Source: Stutzerimonas kunmingensis | GTDB taxonomy: Bacteria; Pseudomonadota; Gammaproteobacteria; Pseudomonadales; Pseudomonadaceae | Reading direction: 5' to 3' | Length of the DNA stretch: 64,000 bases | NCBI RefSeq assembly: GCF_014764705.1 | Contig: NZ_JACXXG010000015.1 | Span: forward strand, 29,570 to 93,569 | Shown: positions 36,031 through 44,708 of the stretch, in pieces | Layout: each line of letters opens with the position of its first letter | Position numbering within the stretch: position 1 is the first letter of the stretch | Made by a program: the position numbers and the translations under genes | The notes under the pieces: generated by a model | What the model was told of the DNA's origin: nothing | The model's database searches: none | Seen by the model: only the letters and a program-made list of their open reading frames with translations

Positions 36031-39000
36031 ATGACCGACGCAACGCCCGCTATCGATACCCTGCTGAAGAATCTCGACCAGGCCCTGTTCGCTGATCGCC
36101 ACCGCCTGCGCCGGCAGCTGCACGAGCTGAGAAAGCAGCCGGACGAGGCCAAACTGGCCCAGTGGCTGGAGCGTTTTCAGGCATCCGCCGCCAAGGTCGA
36201 GGCGCGCAGGCAGAGCGTGCCGCGCATTCGCTACGACGATAGCCTGCCAATCGCCGCCAAGCGCGACGAGATCAAGGCCGCGCTGGAAAAGCATCAAGTG
36301 CTGGTAATTGCCGGTGAGACCGGCTCCGGCAAGACCACCCAGCTACCGAAGATCTGCCTGGAGATCGGCCGTGGCGTGCACGGGCTGATCGGCCATACTC
36401 AGCCGCGCCGGCTTGCGGCACGCAGCGTCGCCACTCGCGTGGCCGAGGAAATCAGCACGCCACTGGGTGAGCTGGTGGGTTATCAGGTGCGCTTCGAGGA
36501 TCAGAGCAAGGACAGCTCGCTGATCAAGCTGATGACCGACGGCATCCTGCTGGCCGAGACACAGCACGACCGTTTCCTCGAGCGTTACGACACCATCATC
36601 GTCGACGAAGCCCACGAGCGTTCGCTGAACATCGATTTCCTGCTGGGCTTCCTCAAGACCCTGCTGCCGCGCCGGCCGGACCTGAAGGTCATCATCACCT
36701 CGGCGACCATCGACCTCGAACGTTTCAGTCAGCACTTCGACGGTGCGCCGATCGTCGAGGTATCCGGGCGTACCTATCCGGTGGAAACCTGGTATCGGCC
36801 ACTGGCGGCCGAGATCGACGAGGACGGCAATCGGGTCGAGGACGACCTCACCGTCGACCAGGGCATCCTCGCCGCGCTGGACGAGATCGCCGCCCACGAG
36901 CAGAGCGTCGGCAAGCGCCCCGGCGATGTGCTGGTGTTCCTGCCCGGTGAACGCGAGATTCGCGACGCGGCCGAGGTGCTGCGCAAGGCCAATCTGAAGT
37001 TCACCGAGGTGCTGCCGCTGTACGCGCGGCTGACGCCGGCCGAGCAGCAGAAGATCTTCCAGCCGCGACCGGGGCGCAAGATCGTGCTGGCGACCAACGT
37101 CGCCGAGACCTCGCTGACCGTGCCCGGTATCCGCTACGTGATCGATTCCGGTACCGCGCGCATCAGCCGCTACAGCTACCGCGCCAAGGTTCAGCGGCTG
37201 CCGATCGAGGCGGTGTCCCAGGCCAGCGCCAACCAGCGCAAGGGGCGCTGCGGGCGGGTCGAGCCGGGTATCTGCATTCGGCTTTACAGCGAGGAAGACT
37301 TCCTCGGCCGGCCGGAATTCACCGATCCGGAGATCCTGCGCACCAACCTCGCCGCGGTGATCCTGCAGATGCTGCATCTGCGCCTGGGCGACATTCAGGA
37401 TTTCCCCTTTATCGAGTCGCCCGATGGCAAGGCCATCAGCGACGGCTTCAACCTGTTGCAGGAGCTCTCGGCGGTCAATCGCGAGAACCAGCTGACCCCG
37501 CTGGGCCGCCAGCTGGCGCGCCTGCCGATCGACCCGCGACTGGGTCGCATGCTTCTCGAAGCCGCACAGCAGGGCAGCCTGGCCGAGGTGCTTATTGTCG
37601 CCAGCGCACTCTCGGTGCAGGACGTGCGCGAACGTCCGGCCGACCGCCAGCAGGCCGCCGATCAGGCCCATGCGCAGTGGAAGGACCCCGACTCGGACTT
37701 CGCCGCGCTGATCAATATCTGGCGCGGTTTTGAGGAAAAGCGCCAGGAGCTGGGCTCCAACCCACTACGCACCTGGTGCCGGAAGAACTTCCTCAACTAT
37801 CTGCGTCTGCGTGAATGGCGCGACGCGCATCGCCAGCTGACGCTTATTGCCCGTGAACTCAAGCTTGGCGCTCCCGCGGAGAATCGCGGTCAAGACCGCT
37901 CCCACAAGGGCGGCGATACCCGTGGGAGTGGTCTCGACCGCGAAAAGAACACTGCGGAGCGAGCACCGGAACACGCCGGCGCTCCCGCACCGACCACCGA
38001 CACCAAGGTCAACGTCATCCTACGCCAGCAGGCCGAAGCCAGCGAGGCGGCGCAGAAGGCCAAGAGCTACGCGGCTGTACACAAGGCGATCCTCGCCGGC
38101 CTGCTCAGCCAGATCGGCAACAAGACCGAGGAGGGCGACTTCCTCGGCGCGCGCCAGCGGCGCTTCTGGGTGCATCCCTCCAGCGTGATCGGGCGCAAGA
38201 AGCCCAACTGGCTGATGGCCGCCGAGCTGGTGGAAACCACCAAGCTGTTCGCGCGCATGGTCGCCAAGATCGAGCCCGACTGGATCGAGCCACTGGCCGG
38301 CCACCTGATCAAGAAGAACCACTTCGAGCCGCACTGGGAGAAGAAGCGCGGACAGGTGGTGGCCTACGAACAGGTAACGCTCTACGGCATGATCGTCGTT
38401 GGCCGTCGGCCCGTGCATTACGGCCCCATCGATCCGCCCGCTGCCCGCGAGCTGTTCATCCGCGAAGGGCTGGTACGCGGCGAGATGCACAGCCGTGCGC
38501 GAGCGCTCAGCGCCAATCGCGAGCTGCTCGAACGCCTCGACGAGCTGGAAGCCAAGGCGCGGCGACGCGACATCCTCGCCGACGAGGAAACGCTATTCGC
38601 CTACTACGCTGCGCGCCTGCCGGCGGACATCTACCAGACCGCCAGCTTCGAGAACTGGTACAAGCGCGAAAGCCAGAAAGACCCGCAGCTGCTGATCATG
38701 CGCGAGGAAGACGTGCTCGCCCGCGAGGCCAGCGAAGTCACCGCCGCGCAGTACCCGGACCACCTAAGCATCGGCGAGCTGCAGTTGCCGCTGGAATACC
38801 ATTTCGAGCCCAACCACCCGCGCGATGGCGTGACCTTGCGCGTCCCGGCGCCGCTGTTGCCGCAATTGCGCAGCGAGCGGCTCGACTGGCTGGTACCGGG
38901 GCTGCTGGAAACGAAGGCGGTGGCGCTGGTGCGCAACCTGCCCAAGGCACTGCGCAAGAACTTCGTACCGGTGCCGGATTTCGTCGGCGCCGCGCTGGCC

Positions 39001-40119
39001 AAGATCACCTTCGGTGAAGGCGCGCTGCCGGAGGCGCTGGGCCGTGAACTGCTGCGCATGACTGGTGCACGCGTATCGGACGACGCCTGGGCCGAGGCGG
39101 CAGCCGGTCTGGAAAGCCATCTGAAGATGAACATCGAGGTGGTCGACGCCCGCGGCAAGTTCCTCGGTGAGGGGCGTGATCTGGCTGAGCTCACCGCGCG
39201 CTTCGCCGAGGCCAGCCAGGCCGCCCTGGCGCCGCAGCAGCAGAAGGCCGAACAGAAGCCGGTCGAAGCCAAGGGTTTTGCCCAGGTCGCAGAAAAGGCC
39301 CAGGCGAAGATGGCCGGGCTGTCGATGACCGTCTACCCGGCGCTGGTGGAAGAGGCAGGGGTGGTCAAGGAAGGCCGTTTCCCGACCCAGGCCGAGGCCG
39401 AGTGGCAACATCGTCGCGCGCTGCAGCGCCTGTTGTTGCAGCAGCTGGCGGAGCCGGCCAAGTACCTGCGCAACAAGCTGCCGGGGCTCACCGAACTGGG
39501 CCTGCTCTACCGTGACATGGGCAAGGTCGATGCGTTGGTCGAGGACATCCTGCTGGCCAGCCTCGACAGCTGCATCCTCGACGGCGAAGCCCAGCTACCG
39601 CGTGACGGCGCCGCACTGGCGTCCCTGGCCGAGCGCAAGCGCGGCGACTGGACCGCGCATGCCGAACGCCTGGCGCGCCTGACACTGGAAATACTCAAGC
39701 ACTGGCACGGCCTGCAGAAGCGCTTCAAGGGCAAGATCGACCTGGCCCAGGCGGTGGCGCTGAACGACATCAAGGCGCAGCTGGGCAACCTGGTCTATCC
39801 GGGCTTTGTTCGCGAAACGCCTGCCGAGTGGCTGAAGGAGTACCCGCGCTACCTCAAGGCCATCGAGCAACGCTTCGAGAAGATCGGTGCGCAGCTGCAG
39901 CGTGATCGCGTCTGGTCCGGCGAGCTGGCCGGCTACTGGGAGCAGTACCAGACACGGCTGAAGAAGCACTTGCAGGAAGGCAAGCGCGATGCCGAGCTGG
40001 CGCTGTATCGCTGGATGCTCGAGGAATATCGCGTCTCGCTCTGGGCACAGCAGCTTGGCACCAGGATGGCGGTTTCGGACAAGCGCCTGAACAAGCAGTG
40101 GAGCCAGGCCGAGCCCTGA
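36031..40119 (+). CDS. hrpA: ATP-dependent RNA helicase HrpA with a REP-derived insertion
   Basis: This is a 1362-residue DEAH-box helicase; E. coli HrpA has 1300 residues. Walker A is AGETGSGKTTQL (about residues 94-105), the DEAH box is IIVDEAHERSLNIDF, motif III is SATID and motif VI is QRKGRCGRVEPG. The HA2 and OB-like domains and the long HrpA C-terminal region follow. I start at 36031 (MTDATPAIDTLLKNL); upstream codons overlap the previous gene. HrpA resolves stalled ribosomes on mRNA in E. coli. A 37-codon segment near residues 613-653 is made from repeat DNA and lies between the helicase core and the C-terminal part, where a linker is expected. Confidence 0.93.
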   Translation: MTDATPAIDTLLKNLDQALFADRHRLRRQLHELRKQPDEAKLAQWLERFQASAAKVEARRQSVPRIRYDDSLPIAAKRDEIKAALEKHQVLVIAGETGSGKTTQLPKICLEIGRGVHGLIGHTQPRRLAARSVATRVAEEISTPLGELVGYQVRFEDQSKDSSLIKLMTDGILLAETQHDRFLERYDTIIVDEAHERSLNIDFLLGFLKTLLPRRPDLKVIITSATIDLERFSQHFDGAPIVEVSGRTYPVETWYRPLAAEIDEDGNRVEDDLTVDQGILAALDEIAAHEQSVGKRPGDVLVFLPGEREIRDAAEVLRKANLKFTEVLPLYARLTPAEQQKIFQPRPGRKIVLATNVAETSLTVPGIRYVIDSGTARISRYSYRAKVQRLPIEAVSQASANQRKGRCGRVEPGICIRLYSEEDFLGRPEFTDPEILRTNLAAVILQMLHLRLGDIQDFPFIESPDGKAISDGFNLLQELSAVNRENQLTPLGRQLARLPIDPRLGRMLLEAAQQGSLAEVLIVASALSVQDVRERPADRQQAADQAHAQWKDPDSDFAALINIWRGFEEKRQELGSNPLRTWCRKNFLNYLRLREWRDAHRQLTLIARELKLGAPAENRGQDRSHKGGDTRGSGLDREKNTAERAPEHAGAPAPTTDTKVNVILRQQAEASEAAQKAKSYAAVHKAILAGLLSQIGNKTEEGDFLGARQRRFWVHPSSVIGRKKPNWLMAAELVETTKLFARMVAKIEPDWIEPLAGHLIKKNHFEPHWEKKRGQVVAYEQVTLYGMIVVGRRPVHYGPIDPPAARELFIREGLVRGEMHSRARALSANRELLERLDELEAKARRRDILADEETLFAYYAARLPADIYQTASFENWYKRESQKDPQLLIMREEDVLAREASEVTAAQYPDHLSIGELQLPLEYHFEPNHPRDGVTLRVPAPLLPQLRSERLDWLVPGLLETKAVALVRNLPKALRKNFVPVPDFVGAALAKITFGEGALPEALGRELLRMTGARVSDDAWAEAAAGLESHLKMNIEVVDARGKFLGEGRDLAELTARFAEASQAALAPQQQKAEQKPVEAKGFAQVAEKAQAKMAGLSMTVYPALVEEAGVVKEGRFPTQAEAEWQHRRALQRLLLQQLAEPAKYLRNKLPGLTELGLLYRDMGKVDALVEDILLASLDSCILDGEAQLPRDGAALASLAERKRGDWTAHAERLARLTLEILKHWHGLQKRFKGKIDLAQAVALNDIKAQLGNLVYPGFVRETPAEWLKEYPRYLKAIEQRFEKIGAQLQRDRVWSGELAGYWEQYQTRLKKHLQEGKRDAELALYRWMLEEYRVSLWAQQLGTRMAVSDKRLNKQWSQAEP
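37867..37988 (+). repeat. REP doublet (REPIN-like) inserted in frame in hrpA
   Basis: Two inverted copies of a Pseudomonas REP-like sequence lie at about 37884-37906 and 37921-37942: TCGCGGTC on the left pairs with GACCGCGA on the right, and CCGCTCCCAC with GTGGGAGTGG. The block is bounded by the direct repeat GGCGCTCCCGC at 37867-37877 and 37978-37988, exactly 111 bp (37 codons) apart. Read as protein it gives GAPA ... GAPA around residues such as ENRGQDRSHKGGDTRGSG, unlike the surrounding helicase sequence. Removing one repeat unit restores a contiguous frame. Confidence 0.8.
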
Positions 40120-40169
40120 TGCGGGGTTCTGGCGTTCGATTAGTCACGTTCTGATACGCGGGATACCCC

Positions 40170-41063
40170 ATGGAAAGCCGCAATAGCCTGGTGGGCGTGG
40201 CAGGCTCGCTGGGCGCTTCGATGCTCTTCGCGACGCTGTATTACTACACGTCGCTGCTCGAGCCGCTGAGTGGCCAGCAGATCTACGGCTGGCGCATTCT
40301 GCTCACCGCACCCTGCCTGGCGTTGCTACTGCTCGCCATCGGTCGCTGGGGCGAGGTCCGCGAGATCCTCGTGCGCGTACCGGCAGAGGCGCGACTGTGG
40401 CTAGCGCTGCCACTATCTTCGGCGCTGGTCGGTTTGCAGCTGTGGCTGTTCATGTGGGCGCCGATCAACGGCCACGGGCTGGACGTTTCGCTCGGCTACT
40501 TTCTGCTGCCGCTGACACTGGTACTTACCGGGCGCCTGGTTTTCGGCGAAACGATCAGTCGATTGCAACGCCTGGCCTGTCTGCTGGCGGCTGTGGGCGT
40601 GGGCAACCAGCTGCTATTGGCTTCGTCACTGTCATGGCCGGTACTCGCCGTTGCCCTGGGCTACCCGTGCTACTTCGTTCTGCGCCGCAAGCTCGGCACC
40701 GCCAGTCTTGGCGGGCTCTGGGTCGACCTGGTCATCAGCTTGCCGGTTGCTGCGCTGTTCGTCCTAGGCAGCGGTGAAACGTTGAACCTGCTTGCCGGCA
40801 ATCCCCGCCTGACATTGCTGATCGCCGGCCTGGGCGCGCTCAGCGCGCTGGCGCTGGGGCTGATGATCAACGCCAGCAAATACCTCAGCCTGACCCTGTT
40901 CGGCCTGCTCAGCTATGTCGAGCCGGTACTGTTGGTGGTCGTGGCGCTGCTGCTTGGCGAGAGCATCGCGCCGGACCAGTGGCTGACCTACGGGGCGATC
41001 TGGGCGGCGATTGTGGTGTTGGTCCTCGAAGGATTGCGGGCGCTGCGTCGGGGGCGAGGGTAG
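40170..41063 (+). CDS. rarD: EamA-family permease RarD
   Basis: This is a 297-residue membrane protein with about ten helices in two EamA halves. The features FATLYYYTSLLEPLSGQQIYGWRI, WAPINGHGLDVSLGYFLLPL and LFGLLSYVEPVLLVVVALLLGE match the RarD branch of the drug/metabolite transporter superfamily. RarD was named for chloramphenicol sensitivity but its physiological substrate is unsettled. It follows hrpA by 50 bp on the same strand with no terminator visible between them. Confidence 0.85.
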   Translation: MESRNSLVGVAGSLGASMLFATLYYYTSLLEPLSGQQIYGWRILLTAPCLALLLLAIGRWGEVREILVRVPAEARLWLALPLSSALVGLQLWLFMWAPINGHGLDVSLGYFLLPLTLVLTGRLVFGETISRLQRLACLLAAVGVGNQLLLASSLSWPVLAVALGYPCYFVLRRKLGTASLGGLWVDLVISLPVAALFVLGSGETLNLLAGNPRLTLLIAGLGALSALALGLMINASKYLSLTLFGLLSYVEPVLLVVVALLLGESIAPDQWLTYGAIWAAIVVLVLEGLRALRRGRG

Positions 41064-41164
41064 CGTTGGTAGTCATTGATCAGGTGCCGAGGTTTCATCG
41101 GGCAGGCGCCGGCTGCTAGGGCAGAAAGCGGCACTGCATGGCCGCCGCTCAAGCCTGTTAGTTG

Positions 41165-42016
41165 CTAGATCATCTGCTGCGCAACCAGCCCGGCGACAAT
41201 GGCCAGCCCCAGCGCGCCGAGCAGCATGCCAAGGCGCCATGCGGATTTACCTGGCTCACGAGCAGGAGCGGCGGCAACAGGTGCCGCCGCGTGCAGCGGG
41301 TTCGGCGTGGCAGGGCGGGGGCGGGAAGGTTTCGGCTGGGGGGCGACCGTGGCGGGCAGGTCGGTGGCGCGGACGAATACGGTAGCGTCTTCGTCGACGA
41401 CTTCCGGGGTGCTGACCTTGGGCCCGATCACCAGCAGTGTGGTATTGCCCAGCTGGATCTGGTCGCCCGGCTGCAGCACAGCGGTCGTGACCTTCTCGCG
41501 GTTCACCAGCAGGCCGTTGGCTGAGGCCAGGTCCTTCACTTCCAGCACATCGCCCTTGAGGTAGAACTCCGCGTGGCGGCGGGACAGCTCCGCATCGCTG
41601 AAGCAGAGTTCGCATTTCACCGAGCGGCCAAAGGTCATCGAGCCGGTGATGTGGTACTTGTGGCCCTGGTTCTCGCCCTTGACCACCTGCAACAGCCAGC
41701 GCGGGGCGCTCGCCAGCTTGGTGCCCGCCTTGGCCGGATCGACGATCTGCAATTCCAGCGCGCCCAGGCGCAGGCGGTCGCCGGAACGAATCTGGTAGCG
41801 CTCGCCGACCTTCTCGTCATTGACGTAGGTGCCGCCAGGCGTGCCGAGGTCGGTGAGGTAATAGAAGCGGTTTTCCAGCAGCAGTTCGGCGTGAAATGGC
41901 GCGACCCCGGTGTCGTTGGCCACCAGTTTGTTGCTGCGGTCCGAACCGAGGGTGAAGCGTTCATCGGCAAGCCAGACCGGACTTTGGCGATTGTCAGCGA
42001 AGTGGATCCTGAGCAT
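41165..42016 (-). CDS. double-FHA-domain membrane-anchored protein
   Basis: This is a 283-residue protein with two phosphothreonine-binding FHA domains. The first spans about residues 15-80 (FTLGSDRSNKLVANDTGVAPFHAELL) and the second about 120-195 (MTFGRSVKCELCFSDAELSRRHAEFY, then LASANGLLVN). A proline/alanine-rich linker of about 45 residues and a single C-terminal helix (about 262-281) suggest a tail-anchored inner membrane protein. The start at 42016 follows AAGGT. It is the third gene of a phosphatase-kinase-FHA set, so it is a likely substrate or reader of the kinase. Confidence 0.88.
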   Translation of the reverse strand: MLRIHFADNRQSPVWLADERFTLGSDRSNKLVANDTGVAPFHAELLLENRFYYLTDLGTPGGTYVNDEKVGERYQIRSGDRLRLGALELQIVDPAKAGTKLASAPRWLLQVVKGENQGHKYHITGSMTFGRSVKCELCFSDAELSRRHAEFYLKGDVLEVKDLASANGLLVNREKVTTAVLQPGDQIQLGNTTLLVIGPKVSTPEVVDEDATVFVRATDLPATVAPQPKPSRPRPATPNPLHAAAPVAAAPAREPGKSAWRLGMLLGALGLAIVAGLVAQQMI

Positions 42017-42073
42017 GGCGCGGTACCTTTTAGCGGAGCGGGCGACGGTCTGAGCCAAACGGCGCTCGGCGAA

Positions 42074-43621
42074 TTATTGGTTGAATATCCGGTTCCACAG
42101 GCGCTTGACCGGGTTGGCCGGCGCTTGCGAGGTCTGCGTGTTGGTCGGCGCGGCGCGTGAGGTGCTGGCCGTTGTGCGTTTCACCGGGCGCGGGGCCCGG
42201 GCCTTGGCAACCCGCTGAGCATGCGCGTCGTGCAGCGCGAGCAGGGGCGCATAGTCCGGGGTGGCTTCCAGCCCCTGCTGGATGTACTCCAGCGCAAGGG
42301 CGAACTCGCGGCGCCCGTAGGCTGCTTCGGCTAGCTCGACATAACGCTCGCTGACCTGTACCAGCCCGTTGCGGGCCACCTCGTTTTCCGGCAACCAGCC
42401 CAGCACCTGCTGGTAGTAGTGCACCGCGCTGTCTTCGGCGGGTTGCAGCAACTGATCGTTTGCCAGCCGTTGCGCCGCCAGTTCCAGTGCCTGGGCGATG
42501 CGCGCATCGAGCACGCGGCGTATGCCGTCGAGGGCCTCGACATTGTCCGAATCCAGGCGCAGGGCCTGGCGGTAGTAGTAGTCGGCATTGTCGAACGCCG
42601 GTGCAGTCAGTTGCCCCTCATCCAGGCGTGCCTCGGCGCGCGTGAGGTAGTCGTTGATGCGGCTGTATTGCAGCCACTGGTAGCCGCCGGCGGCCAATGC
42701 GGCGACTGTCACGATCAGCGCCGCACCGATCACCGCCCAGCGGCCGATGCCACGACGGCGACGGCGGCGTCTGGTCGGCGCCTCGATGAATGCCGCCGGT
42801 GCGATGCGGGTCTGGTCCATGTCCGGCTCGGTGAGCGTGTCGATGGCCGCCAGTAGCTCACGGCAATTGCCGAAGCGCTCGTCCGGCTGCTTGGCCAGCA
42901 TGCGGTCGAGCAATGGCTGGTAGGGCGCGAGCGCTGGCGGCAGTTGCGGCAATGGCATCTGCAGGTGATTGAGCACGGTTTGCGGATAGCTGCTGGCGCG
43001 GAACGCGTTGGCCCCGGTGAGCATCTCGGCGAGTATCACGCCGAGGCTGTAGATGTCGCTGCGCGCATCGAGTGGCTGGCACTGCGCCTGCTCCGGGCTG
43101 CTGTAGGCAGGGCTGCCGACGGCGATGCCGAAGTGGGTGAGCTCGTTATCCAGCTCTACGGCCTTGGCTACGCCGAAGTCGGTGAGCACCACGCTGCCGT
43201 CGTCACGGAAGAGAATATTGGCTGGCTTCACGTCTCTATGGACTAGCCCGCCGTCGTGCACCACCGCCAGGCCGCCGGCCAGCTGACGGATGATGTCCAG
43301 CGCGCGCGATGGTGAGAAGACGATGCCGCGGTGTTGCGCCAGGTCGCCCCCGCCGAGGTATTCCATGGCCAGGTAGTGCCGGCCATCGGCGATCTGGCCG
43401 ATGTCGTGGATGGTGATGATGGCCGGGTGGCGCAGCGAGGCGACGATATGGCCTTCCTGGATGAAGCGCTCGGTGAACGCTGCATCTTCCGTGCGCAACA
43501 GCACCTTGACGGCCACCTCGCGATCCAGCGACAGCTGGGTGGCCAGATAGACCTCGGCCATTCCGCCTTTTCCGAGCCGCTTGTGCAGGCGATAGCCCGG
43601 TATTTCCAGCATCCGATGCAT
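42074..43621 (-). CDS. receptor-type serine/threonine protein kinase
   Basis: This is a 515-residue Hanks-type kinase. The glycine loop is RLGKGGMAEVYLA (residues 15-27), the ATP lysine is Lys39, the catalytic loop is HRDVKPAN (128-135), the DFG motif is at 148-150 and the activation segment ends in GSPAYSSPEQ. An arginine run precedes one membrane helix (about 293-313). The outer part (residues 320-480) has TPR-like helices (NADYYYRQALRLDSDNVEAL), and the end is a basic linker and short helix. All catalytic residues are present. It lies between its phosphatase and an FHA protein. It resembles PpkA/Stk1, but no type VI secretion genes are nearby. Confidence 0.9.
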   Translation of the reverse strand: MHRMLEIPGYRLHKRLGKGGMAEVYLATQLSLDREVAVKVLLRTEDAAFTERFIQEGHIVASLRHPAIITIHDIGQIADGRHYLAMEYLGGGDLAQHRGIVFSPSRALDIIRQLAGGLAVVHDGGLVHRDVKPANILFRDDGSVVLTDFGVAKAVELDNELTHFGIAVGSPAYSSPEQAQCQPLDARSDIYSLGVILAEMLTGANAFRASSYPQTVLNHLQMPLPQLPPALAPYQPLLDRMLAKQPDERFGNCRELLAAIDTLTEPDMDQTRIAPAAFIEAPTRRRRRRRGIGRWAVIGAALIVTVAALAAGGYQWLQYSRINDYLTRAEARLDEGQLTAPAFDNADYYYRQALRLDSDNVEALDGIRRVLDARIAQALELAAQRLANDQLLQPAEDSAVHYYQQVLGWLPENEVARNGLVQVSERYVELAEAAYGRREFALALEYIQQGLEATPDYAPLLALHDAHAQRVAKARAPRPVKRTTASTSRAAPTNTQTSQAPANPVKRLWNRIFNQ

Positions 43622-43640
43622 TGTAGAAACTCGCGCTTGC

Positions 43641-44417
43641 TTACGACTTGAGGGGTTTTAACAGCATGTTGATGAAGCGCCGCCCGCGGGACTCGGCCGC
43701 CGGGAGGGGGGCGGTGCGGCCGATCACGATGCAGGAGATGTTGTCGCGGCCGCCGTGTTCATTGGCCTGGTCGATCAGCTGTTCCACCAGGTTCTCGAGG
43801 GTATCGGCAAAGGTGCAGCTGGCATGGATCTGCGCGTCGGTCAGCTCGTTGGTCAGGCCGTCACTGCATAGCAGCAGCAGCTCGCCGGGCTTGAGGGTGC
43901 CGCTGTGGGCACCGACCTCCAGCGGCGCCTCGCGTCCCAGGCAGCGCAGGATGATGTTGCGCCAGGCGTGGCCTTGAGCCTCGGCCGGCTTCAGCTCCCC
44001 GGCGTCGATCATCATCTGCACCCAGCTATGGTCCCGCGTAAGCTGCTCGATACCGTTGGAGGTGACCAGATAGGCGCGGCTGTCGCCGACCCAGGTGAGT
44101 TCGAAGTCGGCACCCTTGAAATGTGCTGCGACCAGCGTGGTGCCCATGCCGTCGTCCACAGCCACGTCAAGTACTGCCTGGTTGGCGTGCTGAACCGCTG
44201 TCTGCAGCGAATCGCCGCCCTCGATCGCCTGCTGCAGTGCAGACAGTGCCAGGCTGCTTGCAACCTCCCCGCATTGATGCCCACCCATGCCGTCGGCGAT
44301 GGCCCAGAGCCCCAGCTCCGGCGCGCAGAGCAGTGCATCTTCATTATGGCTGCGCCTGCGCCCTGGCGAGCTTTGCCCGGCGTAGTCAAGCAATGAATCA
44401 GAAAGGGTAGGTTGCAT
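43641..44417 (-). CDS. PP2C-type serine/threonine phosphatase
   Basis: This is a 258-residue PPM phosphatase. I use the ATG at 44415-44417 (MQPTLSDSLLDYAGQSSPGR). Metal-binding motifs are complete: RRSHNEDALL, AIADGMGGHQCGE, WVGDSRAYL, LLLCSDGLTNE and GGRDNISCIVI. It should reverse phosphorylation by the kinase encoded 19 bp downstream. It resembles Stp1/PppA of Pseudomonas. It is the first gene of the module, so its promoter in the 44418-44708 interval probably drives all three. Confidence 0.92.
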   Translation of the reverse strand: MQPTLSDSLLDYAGQSSPGRRRSHNEDALLCAPELGLWAIADGMGGHQCGEVASSLALSALQQAIEGGDSLQTAVQHANQAVLDVAVDDGMGTTLVAAHFKGADFELTWVGDSRAYLVTSNGIEQLTRDHSWVQMMIDAGELKPAEAQGHAWRNIILRCLGREAPLEVGAHSGTLKPGELLLLCSDGLTNELTDAQIHASCTFADTLENLVEQLIDQANEHGGRDNISCIVIGRTAPLPAAESRGRRFINMLLKPLKS

Positions 44418-44708
44418 GCGAGGGCCCTGCGGCACGACGTCGAGCGAGCATGATGCGTGGGGCTCGTAGGGCTGTCATCGACCGGCACCGCGACAAGCGC
44501 AAAACTGTTAACTCGCGCAAAGGGCAGCTTTATTTTTCGGCTGTTATCCGCGAATGCTGGTAGCCCGATATGAGCAAGCGCGTTCAGGCAAACCGGCCGG
44601 CTAAAAGTTACTACTGCTGGCGCTGCTTCCCTGTAGTCTCGGCTTCCGCTCCTCACTGACACACCTGTCGTCGCTACAACCATCCGTTTCAGTCACGAGG
44701 AGCAAACC

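Noticed and set aside
41165..44417. Type VI secretion cluster suggested by the kinase/phosphatase/FHA genes
   Set aside because: No tss, vgrG, hcp or clpV gene is found on either side within the window.
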